A stretch of 64,000 nucleotides of DNA from Achromobacter sp. MFA1 R4 (GCF_900156745.1 NZ_LT707065.1:5220086-5284085), one strand, 5' to 3'. Counted from the stretch's first letter, positions 34,784 to 44,290 are shown. Translations and numbers: made by a program. Notes: generated by a model not told the origin, from the sequence alone.

Positions 34784-35986
34784 ATGAAGTCTGCCTTGAC
34801 GCCCCGAGGCCAGCGCTGGCTGATCGGTCTGCTGATGGGACTGGTCACGCTCACGCCGATGGCCATCGACATCTACCTGCCCTCCCTGCCCGCCATGGCG
34901 CACGCTTTTGGCGAGCCCATCGGCGCACTGCAGGCCAGCATCACGCTGTTCATCTTTGCGGTGGGCGTGGGTCAGGTGCTGATCGGACCGCTGGCCGACC
35001 GCTATGGCAGGCGGCCGGTGGCCCTGTGCGGCGCGCTGGCCTATCTGCTGGGCTCCGCGCTGGGCGCGGTCGCAAATTCGCTCGATGTCTTTTACGCGGC
35101 GCGCGTCATTCAGGGACTGGGCGCATGTTCGGCGTCGCTGGTGGCGTTTGCCGCCGTGCGCGATTGCTTCAGCCCGGCGGTCGGCGCGCGCGTGTACAGC
35201 TATCTGAACGGGGCGCTGTGCTCGGTGCCGGCGCTGGCGCCGATGGTGGGCGGCGTGCTGGCGGTGCATGCCGGCTGGCGCAGCACGTTTGTGTTCATGG
35301 CGCTGTTCTCGCTGGCGCTGGCGGCGCTGCTCGCCTTGCGGTTCGAGGAGACCCGCGCCAAGCCGGCGCACCGGCCCGGCGCGCTCTACAGTCTGCCCCG
35401 CTATGCGCCCATCGTGGCGAACGGCCGGTTTCTGTATTTCGCCCTGTTCGGCATGGCGGGCATGGCGATGATCCTGGTGTTCGTGTCGGCCGCGCCGGTG
35501 GTGCTGGTGCAGCAGCTCGGCTATTCCGAGCTGGGGTTTTCCGCCTGGTTCGGGGGCAATGCGGCGATCAATATCGCGGCGTTCTTCGTGGCGCCCGCCT
35601 TTATCGCGCGCTACGGCCGCTACACCATGGTGCGCGTCGGCATGGCCGCCCTGCTGCTGGCGTCGGCCATGCATGTCTGCGCATGGCTGTGGACGCCGGT
35701 TTCCGCGTGGATCTTCATGCTGCCCGTGTGCGTGCTGACCGTGGGATTCTCGCTCGCGCTGGGGTCGGGACTGAGCCTGGCGCTGGAGCCCTTTGCAGAC
35801 CGTGCGGGCACTGCCGCCGCGGTCTACGGGCTGTTCCAGATGAGCGGTTCGGCGGTCATTGCGACCGTGCTGCTGGACAGCGGCATGGCGCCGCAGGCGG
35901 CCATGGCCCTGATCGGCGCCGTGATCGTGGCGCCGCTGCTGTTGCTGGCCCCCGCCCTGGGACGGCGCCTGGCGGCCGGTTCCTGA
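34784..35986 (+). CDS. Bcr/CflA-family MFS drug exporter
   Basis: The 400-residue protein has 12 hydrophobic helices and Bcr/CflA features: TLTPMAIDIYLPSLPAMA in helix 1, the MFS motif A GPLADRYGRRPV, and RVIQGLGACSASL in helix 4. The family extrudes drugs such as bicyclomycin and sulfonamides or other small molecules by proton antiport. ATG 34784 is preferred over an upstream frame start at 34736. It diverges from the SelW-like gene across about 100 bp. The real substrate is unknown. Confidence 0.9.
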   Translation: MKSALTPRGQRWLIGLLMGLVTLTPMAIDIYLPSLPAMAHAFGEPIGALQASITLFIFAVGVGQVLIGPLADRYGRRPVALCGALAYLLGSALGAVANSLDVFYAARVIQGLGACSASLVAFAAVRDCFSPAVGARVYSYLNGALCSVPALAPMVGGVLAVHAGWRSTFVFMALFSLALAALLALRFEETRAKPAHRPGALYSLPRYAPIVANGRFLYFALFGMAGMAMILVFVSAAPVVLVQQLGYSELGFSAWFGGNAAINIAAFFVAPAFIARYGRYTMVRVGMAALLLASAMHVCAWLWTPVSAWIFMLPVCVLTVGFSLALGSGLSLALEPFADRAGTAAAVYGLFQMSGSAVIATVLLDSGMAPQAAMALIGAVIVAPLLLLAPALGRRLAAGS

Positions 35987-36046
35987 ACGCCGGGGCGCGG
36001 CCCGCGGGGTGCGCTAGTATCCAGGAACACCCTTTCTGGAGGCGAC

Positions 36047-36841
36047 ATGTCCATCGAAAAAAACGCGGACGAACCGCTGCTGCTGTCCACCGCCCAAGAC
36101 GGCGTGGTCACGCTGCGACTGAACCGGCCATCCCAGTTCAATGCCTTGTCCGAGGCGCTGCTGGCGGCCCTGCAACAAGAGATCGACAGGCTGGCGAGGG
36201 ACCCGGACCTGCGCTGCGTGGTGCTGGAATCGGCCGGGCGCGCGTTTTGCGCGGGCCATGACCTGCGCGAGATGCGCAGCCAGCCCGACCTGGACTACTA
36301 CCGCGCGCTGTTCCGCCAATGCGGGCGCGTCATGCAGGGCTTGCAGGCGCTGCCGGTGCCCGTGATCGCCAAAGTGCACGGCATCGCGACGGCGGCGGGT
36401 TGCCAGTTGGTCGCGAGCTGCGATCTGGCGGTCGCCGCCGATACCGCGAAGTTCGCCGTGTCCGGCATCAACGTGGGCCTGTTCTGCGCGACGCCAGCGG
36501 TCGCGTTGACGCGCAATGTATCGGCCAAGCGCGCCTTCGAGATGCTGATGACGGCGCGTTTCATCGATGCCGGCCAGGCGGCGGACTGGGGGCTGATCAA
36601 CGATGCGGTGCCCGAAAGCGAGCTGGACGCACGGGTGCGTGCGCTGGTGGACGACATCCTGTCCAAGAGCCCGACGGCGGTGCGGTACGGCAAGCGCATG
36701 TTCTACCAGCAGCGTCAGATGGCGCTGGCCGACGCCTACGACTATGCGGGCGACGTCATGGCCCGCAACATGATGGAAGCCGATGCGTGCGAAGGCATCG
36801 ACGCCTTCCTGCAAAAGCGCCCCGCCCGCTGGGGCGCATGA
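36047..36841 (+). CDS. ECHDC3-like enoyl-CoA hydratase/isomerase family protein
   Basis: The 264-residue crotonase-fold protein retains the oxyanion-hole segments (RAFCAGHDLREM and HGIATAAGCQLVAS). At the positions of the two catalytic Glu residues of enoyl-CoA hydratase it reads Gln (AAGCQ) and Gly (AVSGINVG), as in human ECHDC3. A classical hydratase activity is therefore unlikely. GGAGG precedes the ATG by a suitable distance. It lies 60 bp after the exporter gene on the same strand and is convergent with the chromate transporter. Confidence 0.85.
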   Translation: MSIEKNADEPLLLSTAQDGVVTLRLNRPSQFNALSEALLAALQQEIDRLARDPDLRCVVLESAGRAFCAGHDLREMRSQPDLDYYRALFRQCGRVMQGLQALPVPVIAKVHGIATAAGCQLVASCDLAVAADTAKFAVSGINVGLFCATPAVALTRNVSAKRAFEMLMTARFIDAGQAADWGLINDAVPESELDARVRALVDDILSKSPTAVRYGKRMFYQQRQMALADAYDYAGDVMARNMMEADACEGIDAFLQKRPARWGA

Positions 36842-36872
36842 GGCCACGCCGGGAGCGGCCGCGCGGCCAGGG

Positions 36873-38129
36873 CTAGACCAGCCACCCCAGTGTCCAGCCG
36901 CTGGCCGCGGCCAGCAGCACCACCCACAGGGGCGACCAACGGGCGTAGACCAGCAGCGCGAACAGGAGCAGCGCAAGGGCGAAGTCGGCCTTGCCGAGGA
37001 TGGCGCTGGTCCAGACGGGGTCGTACAGCGCGCCCAGCAGGATGCCGACCACGCTGGCGTTCACGCCCGCCACCATGTTGCGCACGCCGGGACGGCGCCG
37101 CAGCGTGTCCCAGAACGGCAGGGCCGCGGTCAGCAGCAAGGCGCCCGGCAGGAAGATGACACACAGCAGCGCCAGCCCGCCCGCCCAGCCGGACAAGGGG
37201 CCCGCCGACAGCGCGCCCAGGAACGCCGCGAAGGTGAACAACGGGCCGGGCACGGCCTGCGCTGCGCCATAACCCGCCAGGAAATCCGCGCTGGACACCA
37301 TGCCCGACGAGACCGATGCGGTCTCCAGCAGCGGCAGCACCACGTGCCCGCCCCCAAAGACCAGGGCCCCGGCGCGGTAGAAGTCCGCGATCTGGCCGGC
37401 CAGCGCGCTGTCCGACATCAATGCCCAAAGCGGCAGGCCCGCCATCAGCGCCGCGAAGATGCCCAGCGCGGCCAGGGCCGCGCCGCGCGGCACGCCCGAA
37501 GCGCCCTGGGCCAGGATGGGCCGCGGCGGCAATTGCAGGACGACCGCGCCCAGCACCGCGCCCAGCAGGACAGCCGCCATCTGGGAAAACGCGTTGGGCA
37601 GCACCACGGTGAGCAGCGCCGCGCCTACCGCGAGGGCGGCGCGGGACCGGTCTGGGCACAGGGAGCGCCCCATGCCCCAGACTGCCTGGGCGACGATGGC
37701 CACGGCGGCCACCTTCAGCCCCTGGATCGCCGCCGATCCCGATAGCCAGCCATAGTGGGAAAGGCCCATCGCAAAGCCGATCAGCGCCAGCGCGGACGGC
37801 AGCGTGAACGCCACCCAGGCGGCCAGCATGCCGGACCAGCCGGCCCGGCGCAGTCCGATCGCCATGCCGACCTGGCTGCTGGCCGGCCCCGGCAGAAATT
37901 GGCACAAGGCCACGAGATCCGAGAAGGCGTAGTCGTCCAGCCATCGGCGGCGGTCGACGAACTCGGCGCGGAAGTAGCCCAGGTGGGCGACCGGACCGCC
38001 GAAGGACGTTAAGCCCAGGCGCAGGAACACCAGGAAGACTTCGAGACAGGATCCGCGTCCGCCATGGACGCGCGCGCCTGTCGCTGGTTTGCTGTCGACG
38101 TGTTCGTCATGGGGGGATGGATGCGGCAT
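36873..38129 (-). CDS. chrA: Chromate transporter (ChrA)
   Basis: The 418-residue protein has two homologous CHR domains with about 10-12 hydrophobic helices, including the family motifs FGGPVAHLGYFR near residues 43-54, FLPGPASSQVGM and, in the second half, VFGGGHVVLPLL and QAVPGPLFTFAAF. ChrA exports chromate by proton antiport. Full length (two domains) indicates a complete transporter. It is convergent with the crotonase gene and diverges from the AhpD-like gene. Confidence 0.92.
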   Translation of the reverse strand: MPHPSPHDEHVDSKPATGARVHGGRGSCLEVFLVFLRLGLTSFGGPVAHLGYFRAEFVDRRRWLDDYAFSDLVALCQFLPGPASSQVGMAIGLRRAGWSGMLAAWVAFTLPSALALIGFAMGLSHYGWLSGSAAIQGLKVAAVAIVAQAVWGMGRSLCPDRSRAALAVGAALLTVVLPNAFSQMAAVLLGAVLGAVVLQLPPRPILAQGASGVPRGAALAALGIFAALMAGLPLWALMSDSALAGQIADFYRAGALVFGGGHVVLPLLETASVSSGMVSSADFLAGYGAAQAVPGPLFTFAAFLGALSAGPLSGWAGGLALLCVIFLPGALLLTAALPFWDTLRRRPGVRNMVAGVNASVVGILLGALYDPVWTSAILGKADFALALLLFALLVYARWSPLWVVLLAAASGWTLGWLV

Positions 38130-38366
38130 CGGCTTGGGCGTCTTGGACAGGCGGGGTGACGATTTTCAGGCCCCAGATCCAAGCTTATAGCCGGGCCGCG
38201 CCGGGGATTCAATCGGATAAATGTCAACGGCGCGCGCCCAAGGCGTGATTGCCCGGCCGCAACATGGTCCATATCGAAAGCCGCTTCATGGCACTTCCGG
38301 GTTGGGCCAATGGGCCGCATCATGCGCCTGTCTCCCCTATCACCGACCTTTCAGAAAGGCATGACC

Positions 38367-38846
38367 ATGACCCAGCGCGTGAATTATTTCCAGGTATCCG
38401 AAGTGCTGTCCAAGAAGTATCTGGACTTCAGCATGGCGCTCAAGAAGACGCCCGTGGTCCAGGAGCTCGGCCATCTGGTCGACATCCGCGCCTCGCAGAT
38501 CAACGGCTGCGGATTCTGCCTGGACATGCACGTGAAGGAAGCCACGATCAAGGGCGAACGGGCGCTGCGCCTGCATCATGTCGCCATCTGGCGCGAATCG
38601 ACGCTCTTTTCGCCGCGCGAACGCGCCGCGCTGGCATGGACCGAGGCGCTGACCGCCTTGGCCCCGCACGGCGTGCCCGACGAGATCTACGAATCCGTCC
38701 GCGCCCACTTCTCGGAAAGCGAGTTGTCGGACCTGAGCTTCCTGGTCGTGGCCATCAACGGCTGGAATCGCCTGAATGTGGGCTTTCGCACCGTGCCCGG
38801 ATCGGCGGACCAGGCCTATGGGCTGGACAAGGCCGGCCTGAACTGA
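38367..38846 (+). CDS. AhpD-like carboxymuconolactone decarboxylase family protein
   Basis: The 159-residue protein has the AhpD core motif NGCGFCLDMH (Cys48, Cys51, His55), the redox CxxC and proton-relay His of alkylhydroperoxidase-like proteins. It should reduce peroxides or act as a thiol redox partner. Of two nearby ATGs, 38367 has AAGG at seven bases and is chosen over 38361. It is convergent with the MocR gene. Confidence 0.88.
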   Translation: MTQRVNYFQVSEVLSKKYLDFSMALKKTPVVQELGHLVDIRASQINGCGFCLDMHVKEATIKGERALRLHHVAIWRESTLFSPRERAALAWTEALTALAPHGVPDEIYESVRAHFSESELSDLSFLVVAINGWNRLNVGFRTVPGSADQAYGLDKAGLN

Positions 38847-38890
38847 GCCCCGCCGCCCGGCGTTCACCGTTTCCGTTCACCCCTGTCCGC

Positions 38891-40333
38891 TCACATGAGC
38901 GGCAGGATGCGCCGAGCCAGGTCCTGCGCCTGCTGCGCCGATGCGATATTGGTGAAGCTCATGAGCAGGCCGGAGCGGGCATCGGGGGCCGCCGACCAGT
39001 GCGACAAGGCGTGCGCGTACAAGCCGTTTTCGAGCATGCGCGCCGCCAGCGCGCGGTCGGTGTGATGGCCCTCCAGGCGCGCCACCAGATGCATGCCGCC
39101 CGGCTGGGGATCGATGCGCAGCCGGTTGCCCAGCACGGCGGACAGGGCCGCCGCCGTCGCGTTGCGCCGTTCGCCGTACAGCCGACGCATGCGCTGGATA
39201 TGGCGCCCAAAATGGCCCTCGTTGATGAATGAAGCCAAAATCGCCTGCGTCAGCGCGGGCGCGCCGCCGGCCAGCAGCCGGCAGAGGCGATCGAACCGCG
39301 GCGCCTGCTCTTCGGGCACGACCAGATAGGCCAGGCGCAGCCCGGGAAACAGCACTTTGCTGAACGTCCCCGAATACAGCACGCGGCCCTGGCGATCCAG
39401 GCTTTTCAAGGCGGGCAATGGACGGCCGACGTAACGGTACTCGCCGTCGTAGTCGTCCTCGACGATCCACGCGCTGCTGCGCTCGGCCCAGTCCAGAAGC
39501 GCCTGGCGCCGGGGCAGCGACAGCGACAGGCAAAGCGGGCTCTGGTGCGCGGGCGTCACGACCGCCGCCCTGGCGCGCGGCTCCAGGACGATGCCCGCCT
39601 CTACCACCAGACCCTCGGCGTCCACGCGCACCGGCACCGACTGCATGCCGGCCTGCGCCAGCAGCGCCCGCGTGGGCGGATAGCCCGGGTCTTCGACCCA
39701 GACCGCATCGCCGGGCTTGAACAGCGCCTGCATGATGAGCTGCATGGTGTGGTGGTAGCCGGACGTGATGAACACCTGCATCGGGCTGCACTGGATGCCG
39801 CGCGCCACCTGCAGGTAGGCGGCGGTCGCCGTCCTGAGCGCCAGCAGGCCTGCGGGATCGGGGTAAGCCAGCTCTGGCGGCTGCATCGCGCGCAGGTGCC
39901 GCGCGCCCAGCCGCGCCCAGATCTTGCGCGGAAAGGCGTCCAGCGCGGGCAGCCCCATCTGGAAGGGCATCAGCGCGGCGGGCCGCTGCCAGTTGTCCTC
40001 CTGGACCTCGGCGGGCCGGGCCTTGGGCGCGGGCGCGGCGTGCGCCACGGGCTGCAGGTTGGGCGACACGATGGTGCCGGCCTGGCCGCGCGCCTGGATA
40101 TAGCCTTCGGCCGCAAGCAGCGAATAGGCGACCTCGATGGTGCCGCGGGCCACGCCGATTTCCTTGGCGAGGGCGCGCGCCGACGGAATGCGGTCGCCGG
40201 GCTTGAGCGTGCCTTCGGCGATGGCGCCGCGAAAGCGCTCGTAGACCTGGCGGTAGAGCGGATGGGCGGCGGTCTCGGAAACCGAATGCAGCCCGTCGGG
40301 CGTGGCAGCGATCATGGCATAGTCCAAAAGCAT
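38891..40333 (-). CDS. MocR/GntR-family regulator with aminotransferase domain
   Basis: The 480-residue protein has an N-terminal GntR winged helix (residues about 22-95; GDRIPSARALAKEIGVARGT) and a C-terminal fold-I aminotransferase domain with NxPxHQxP-like TPAHQSPLC, EDDYDGEY (Asp for PLP N1) and the Schiff-base Lys in SGTFSKVLFPGLRL. Such MocR proteins sense PLP or amines as transcription factors. It diverges from the GNAT/azoreductase pair across 92 bp that hold repeated ATGGC-type sequences, so it probably controls them. AAGGG precedes the ATG. Confidence 0.9.
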   Translation of the reverse strand: MLLDYAMIAATPDGLHSVSETAAHPLYRQVYERFRGAIAEGTLKPGDRIPSARALAKEIGVARGTIEVAYSLLAAEGYIQARGQAGTIVSPNLQPVAHAAPAPKARPAEVQEDNWQRPAALMPFQMGLPALDAFPRKIWARLGARHLRAMQPPELAYPDPAGLLALRTATAAYLQVARGIQCSPMQVFITSGYHHTMQLIMQALFKPGDAVWVEDPGYPPTRALLAQAGMQSVPVRVDAEGLVVEAGIVLEPRARAAVVTPAHQSPLCLSLSLPRRQALLDWAERSSAWIVEDDYDGEYRYVGRPLPALKSLDRQGRVLYSGTFSKVLFPGLRLAYLVVPEEQAPRFDRLCRLLAGGAPALTQAILASFINEGHFGRHIQRMRRLYGERRNATAAALSAVLGNRLRIDPQPGGMHLVARLEGHHTDRALAARMLENGLYAHALSHWSAAPDARSGLLMSFTNIASAQQAQDLARRILPLM

Positions 40334-40335
40334 AT

Positions 40336-40357
40336 TTATGGCCCTTCAAATTATGGC
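40336..40357. promoter_or_regulatory. Direct repeat (TTATGGC twice) in the MocR divergent promoter region
   Basis: TTATGGC occurs at 40336-40342 and 40351-40357, 15 bp apart, and a related ATGGCAT lies at 40313-40319. MocR-family regulators typically bind direct repeats between their own gene and a divergent target, as here. Confidence 0.4.
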
Positions 40358-40425
40358 ATGCGCTTTTTAAGATTCGTACATCTGCTGCAGCGCTTCCTCG
40401 CTCCCCCGACTATCGGTACTGATCC

Positions 40426-40884
40426 ATGAACACGCCCACCCCACATGCGGCCTTGCGCCACCTCGAATCCCCGGACGAATGGCGCGCCTGCCTGCCGCTG
40501 ATGCAGGAACTGCGGCCCCATCTGGCCGACGCGGACGAATTTGTCCAACGCCTGGCCCGCATGCACCGCGAAAACTATCGCTTGCTGGCCGCGGTAAACG
40601 ACGGGCGCGCGGTGGCGCTGGCCGGCTACCGCCACCAGGAAAACCTGATCTACGGCCGCTTCCTGTATGTCGACGACCTGGTGGTCGAGTCCTCCGCGCG
40701 CGGCAGCCGCTGGGGCGCCCAGTTGCTCGGCGCACTGGACGATCTGGCGCGGGCCACGGACTGCGCCCGGCTCGTGCTCGATACCGGGCTGGGCAACGCG
40801 CTGGCGCAGCGCTTTTACTTCCGGCAGGGCCTGTTGACCAGCGCCATCCGGTTCAGCAAACCCTTGAAAGGAACCACCCCATGA
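40426..40884 (+). CDS. GNAT-family N-acetyltransferase
   Basis: The 152-residue protein has the GNAT core: LYVDDLVVESSARGSRWGAQL (motif A with a degenerate R/QxxGxG/A) and DTGLGNALAQRFYFRQG near the C-terminus. It transfers an acetyl group from acetyl-CoA to an unknown amine. Its stop overlaps the azoreductase ATG (ATGA), and it is divergent from the MocR gene. Confidence 0.87.
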   Translation: MNTPTPHAALRHLESPDEWRACLPLMQELRPHLADADEFVQRLARMHRENYRLLAAVNDGRAVALAGYRHQENLIYGRFLYVDDLVVESSARGSRWGAQLLGALDDLARATDCARLVLDTGLGNALAQRFYFRQGLLTSAIRFSKPLKGTTP

Positions 40885-41519
40885 GCATTCTTCGCATCCG
40901 CTGCAGCCCGCGGGGGCTGGACTCGGAAAGCTATCGGCTGTCGCAGCGCATCGTCGAGCGCCTGCTGCAGGCCCGTCCGGCCGGCGGCATGGACGTCGTC
41001 GAGGTCGATGCCACTGCCCTCGCCCATGCGGACAGCGACTACGCGAGCGCCCTGGCCGCGCCCGCGGACCCCGGCGCCGACGTGCTTGGACGCGGGTCGC
41101 TGAAGGCGTCCGACGACATGATCCGGATGCTGGAAGACGCCAGCCATATCGTGATCGCCACGCCCATGCACAACTTCACCGTGCCTTCGGCGCTGAAGGC
41201 CTGGCTGGACCATGTCGTCCGCGTGCGCAACACGTTCCACATCACCCCGCAGGGCAAGGTGGGCCTGCTGGCGGACCGGCCCGTCTACGTGGCGATTGCC
41301 TCCGGGGGCGCGTTCCGTGGCGACGATGCGCGGCAACCCGACTTCCTGACGCCCTATCTGCGGCACGTGCTGGCCACCATCGGCCTGACGCAGGTGACGT
41401 TCCTGGCCGTGGAAGGCACCGCGCGCGGTCCCGAGTGGCTCGCGCAGGCCCGCCGGGAGGCGGCGCTTGCGCTGGACCGCATTCCGTTCGCGGCCGCCGT
41501 GCCGGAAATGACCGCCTGA
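40881..41519 (+). CDS. FMN-dependent NADH-azoreductase (AzoR-like flavodoxin-fold)
   Basis: The 212-residue protein has the flavodoxin-like fold of AzoR: an N-terminal IRCSPRGLDSESYRLSQ phosphate-binding loop, the flavin-binding ATPMHNFTVPSALKAWLDH, and FRGDDARQPDFLTPYLRHVL near the C-terminus. It should reduce azo compounds or quinones with NADH and FMN. AAAGGAA precedes the ATG, which overlaps the GNAT stop. Confidence 0.88.
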   Translation: MSILRIRCSPRGLDSESYRLSQRIVERLLQARPAGGMDVVEVDATALAHADSDYASALAAPADPGADVLGRGSLKASDDMIRMLEDASHIVIATPMHNFTVPSALKAWLDHVVRVRNTFHITPQGKVGLLADRPVYVAIASGGAFRGDDARQPDFLTPYLRHVLATIGLTQVTFLAVEGTARGPEWLAQARREAALALDRIPFAAAVPEMTA

Positions 41520-41636
41520 GCGCGTGGCGGCCGCAACGCGCAGTCCGGCTGTCCGCGGATACCAGCCGGATGGCGGCCGCCTGCCCTGCCGCCGGGGGGC
41601 AGGCGCAACCCATTCTGGCGATACGATCGCGCCGCA

Positions 41637-41666
41637 TTGACACCCGCGATTTAGCCGCTCTACGCT
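41637..41666 (+). promoter_or_regulatory. Sigma-70-type promoter candidate
   Basis: A perfect TTGACA at 41637-41642 is followed after 18 bp by TACGCT at 41661-41666. It would start transcription near 41673, about 60 bp before the ATG of the secreted Cys-rich protein gene. Confidence 0.45.
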
Positions 41667-41733
41667 AGGCCGCACTTGCGGTCCAACAGGGGTGTCGTCC
41701 TGCCCCGGCGCACCACGGTGCGGGAGGCGTGTC

Positions 41734-42276
41734 ATGACGCTGTGCAGGTCAGGAACCATCGCGTGCGCGCTGCTGTGGCTGGGTTTGCTGGTCCCGGCCG
41801 CATCGCAGGCGGCATGCAGCGACAAGACCCTGCGCGGGATGGCGGACGCGGGGCGCAGCGTGGCGACGATCGCCAAGCGCTGCGGCATGACGGTTGCGGC
41901 CGTGAAGGACCGCCTGGGAACGGGCGAGGCGAAGTCCAAGCGGGCGCAGCCCGACACCCCGCCGCCCGCCCGCACCCCGCCTGCCGCCGAGGCACCGCCG
42001 TCGCCCGCGGCCTCGTCCGCCAGCGGGTCAAAATCCGCCGCAAAGTCGTCCGCAAATCCGGCCGCAAAACCATCGGCAAACCCGGCCGCCAAGCTTGCGC
42101 CGGAACCCCAGCCCCATCCGCCCGGCACCGTGCTGGAGCTGTGCGGGTGCTACGGCAACATGCAGTACGGCTTTACCGAGTCGAATGCGCAATGCCTGAG
42201 CGGCAAGGCCGTGGCGACGCGGTGCCCGGGGTATTGCCCGGTGAACCGGTCGCCATGGCGGCGCATCTGCAGCTGA
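41734..42276 (+). CDS. Secreted Cys-rich protein with HTH-like segment, unknown function
   Basis: The 180-residue precursor has a signal peptide (cleavage near SQA-AC, residues about 26-28), a short helical domain with an HTH-like pattern (RSVATIAKRCGMTVAAVKDRL), a Pro/Ala/Lys-rich linker with SANPAAK repeats (residues about 65-125) and a C-terminal Cys-rich domain (CGCYGNM, QCLSGKAV, RCPGYCPVN, RRICS). GGGAGG precedes the ATG and a TTGACA promoter lies upstream. I recognise no family. It may be a cell-envelope protein with disulphides. Confidence 0.72.
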   Translation: MTLCRSGTIACALLWLGLLVPAASQAACSDKTLRGMADAGRSVATIAKRCGMTVAAVKDRLGTGEAKSKRAQPDTPPPARTPPAAEAPPSPAASSASGSKSAAKSSANPAAKPSANPAAKLAPEPQPHPPGTVLELCGCYGNMQYGFTESNAQCLSGKAVATRCPGYCPVNRSPWRRICS

Positions 42277-42279
42277 GCA

Positions 42280-43857
42280 TCAATCGGCCGCACTGGGCTC
42301 CGGCTGGCGCGGGCGCGCATGCACCTGGTCGATGCGCAGGCCATCGCGCCGCGTCACTTCAAAGCCCCAATCGCGCAGCATCACGATGTCGCCCGCGTCC
42401 GGAATCCGGCCGCCCGCGCGCAGCAGGCAACCGGCAAGCGTGGCATCGGGATAGTCATCGGCAAGCGCCGGCGCAGCGAGCAGGCGCGCGGCTTCGTCCA
42501 CCGACAGGCGCCCGCCCAGCAGCCAGGAACCGTCCGACAGCTGCATGGCCTCGGGCAGGTCTTCCCGATGTTCGGGCAGGTCGCCCGCCACCGCCGTCAG
42601 CACGTCCAGGGGCGTGACCAGGCCCTCGCACACGCCGTGTTCGTCCACCACGATCAGCATGTGGTCGCGCGAGGCGCGCAGTTCGTCCAGCACCTTGAGC
42701 ACGGGCGTGGTCTCCAGCACGTAGCGCGGCTCGCGCGCCAGTTCAACGAGGTCGACCGGCCCCGGGTTCTGCAGCAGCGGCAGCACGTCCTTGAAGTGCA
42801 GCACGCCCAGCACGTTGGCCGGATCGCCCGCGCACAACGGCAGGCGCGAGTGCCCGCTGGAGAATTTGCGGACGATGCGGTCGGGCGTGTCGGCCACGTC
42901 GAGCCAGATCACGTCGCCGCGCGGGACCATGATGGCGCGCACGTCGCGGGCGCCGATGGACAGCACGCGCTCGATCATCGAGCTTTCCTCCGGCGCGAAC
43001 GCGGGCTCGTCGCCCGCCCCGTCGACCAGGGCCACGACATCATCCACTTGCGACATCGGCTGGCCGGCGCGTCCGCCGCGCAAGAGGCGCAGCACGGCCT
43101 GCGCCGTGCGCTGGCGGCGGCCCAGGGCGTGCGTGCCGCGGGCACGGTTACGGCGGGCGAGCTGGTTGCAAAGCTCGATCAGGATGGAGAAGCCGATGGC
43201 CGCGTACAGATACCCCTTGGGCACATGGAAGCCCAGGCCCTCGGCCACCAGACTGAAGCCGATCATCAGCAGAAGGCCGAGGCACAGGATCACCACCGTC
43301 GGGTGGCGGCCGACGAAGGCCATCAAGGGGCGGCTGGCGACCATCATGACGGCCATCGCCACGACCACGGCGATCATCATGATGCTCAGGTCCTGCACCA
43401 TGCCCACGGCGGTAATGACCGAGTCCAGCGAGAACACGGCGTCCAGCACCACGATCTGCAGAATGACCTGCCAGAAGACGGCGTGCTGGGGCTTTTGCGC
43501 CGAGTCATGGCTGGCGCTGCCTTCGACGCGCTCGTGCAGCTCCATCGTGCCCTTGAAGAGCAGAAAGGCCCCGCCCAGGATCAATATCAGGTCCCTTCCG
43601 GAAATTTCCGCGCCCAATACCGTAAAGAGCGGCGCCGTCAGCGTCACCACCCAGGCGATGCTGGCGAGCAGGCCCAGGCGCATCACCAGCGCCAGCGTCA
43701 GGCCGATCAGGCGCGCGCGGTTGCGCTGTTCGGGCGGCAGCTTGTCCGCCAGGATGGCGATGAACACCAGGTTGTCGATACCCAGCACAATCTCAAGCAC
43801 GACCAGCGTCGCCAGGCCAAGCCAGGCGGTGGGGTCGGACATCCAGTCGAAAATCAT
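42280..43857 (-). CDS. TerC-CBS-CorC/HlyC membrane protein (YoaE-like)
   Basis: The 525-residue protein has an N-terminal TerC domain of about seven helices ([31 protein letters not shown] with the conserved Asp residues), two CBS domains (residues about 300-420) and a C-terminal CorC/HlyC domain. E. coli YoaE has the same layout. TerC proteins are linked to manganese or calcium export and resistance. GGAAA precedes the ATG. The gene is convergent with the secreted Cys-rich protein across three bases. Confidence 0.88.
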   Translation of the reverse strand: MIFDWMSDPTAWLGLATLVVLEIVLGIDNLVFIAILADKLPPEQRNRARLIGLTLALVMRLGLLASIAWVVTLTAPLFTVLGAEISGRDLILILGGAFLLFKGTMELHERVEGSASHDSAQKPQHAVFWQVILQIVVLDAVFSLDSVITAVGMVQDLSIMMIAVVVAMAVMMVASRPLMAFVGRHPTVVILCLGLLLMIGFSLVAEGLGFHVPKGYLYAAIGFSILIELCNQLARRNRARGTHALGRRQRTAQAVLRLLRGGRAGQPMSQVDDVVALVDGAGDEPAFAPEESSMIERVLSIGARDVRAIMVPRGDVIWLDVADTPDRIVRKFSSGHSRLPLCAGDPANVLGVLHFKDVLPLLQNPGPVDLVELAREPRYVLETTPVLKVLDELRASRDHMLIVVDEHGVCEGLVTPLDVLTAVAGDLPEHREDLPEAMQLSDGSWLLGGRLSVDEAARLLAAPALADDYPDATLAGCLLRAGGRIPDAGDIVMLRDWGFEVTRRDGLRIDQVHARPRQPEPSAAD

Positions 43858-44290
43858 CAGGTTTCCACGGAAAACGTGAGGCCGCGCGCAACGGGTGCGC
43901 GGCGGCGGAAAAGGGAAATGTCGAATGCGTGCCGCACAGGCGGCGACCCCAGCGGGCGCGGCGGCGCGCGGCCGCCCAGGCGCGGGGTGGCCGCCATGGC
44001 GATGAGGGGAACGGCGCGCGGCCAGGCATCGCTTGCCGCGGCAAAATCGGGAGGGAACGTCGGGCGCCGGCAGTCAGGATGCGGCGCCCTGCTAGAAGGG
44101 GGTTCGTCGTTCATAGATGGCGGATGGCGCCGGGCTGCCGGGGCAGCACAAGGCCGGACGCTCCGCCGTGCTCTCTTGCTTACGGGAAACTGAATACTAC
44201 CTGAAATCTAGACCCGCCTGCGCGGACCTGGCCGGATCGCCGTTTGAAGGCGGGCCCCGGACCCGTCGCGCGCGGTGGCGGCCAGGGGCG
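43858..44290. other. Gap of 433 bp upstream of the TerC-type gene
   Basis: The region is GC-rich and holds a GCCGCGC/GCGCGGC hairpin at about 43881-43903 in the leader of the TerC-type gene. A minus-strand frame (43857-44114) ends in the TerC start but looks non-coding. Upstream TerC genes are often controlled by manganese riboswitches (yybP-ykoY), but I cannot find that consensus here. Confidence 0.4.

Noticed and set aside
43857-44114. Minus-strand 85-codon frame ending exactly on the TerC start (ATGA).
   Set aside because: No ribosome-binding site, unusual Pro/Arg/Ala composition and no resemblance to a protein; the overlap is probably chance in GC-rich DNA.
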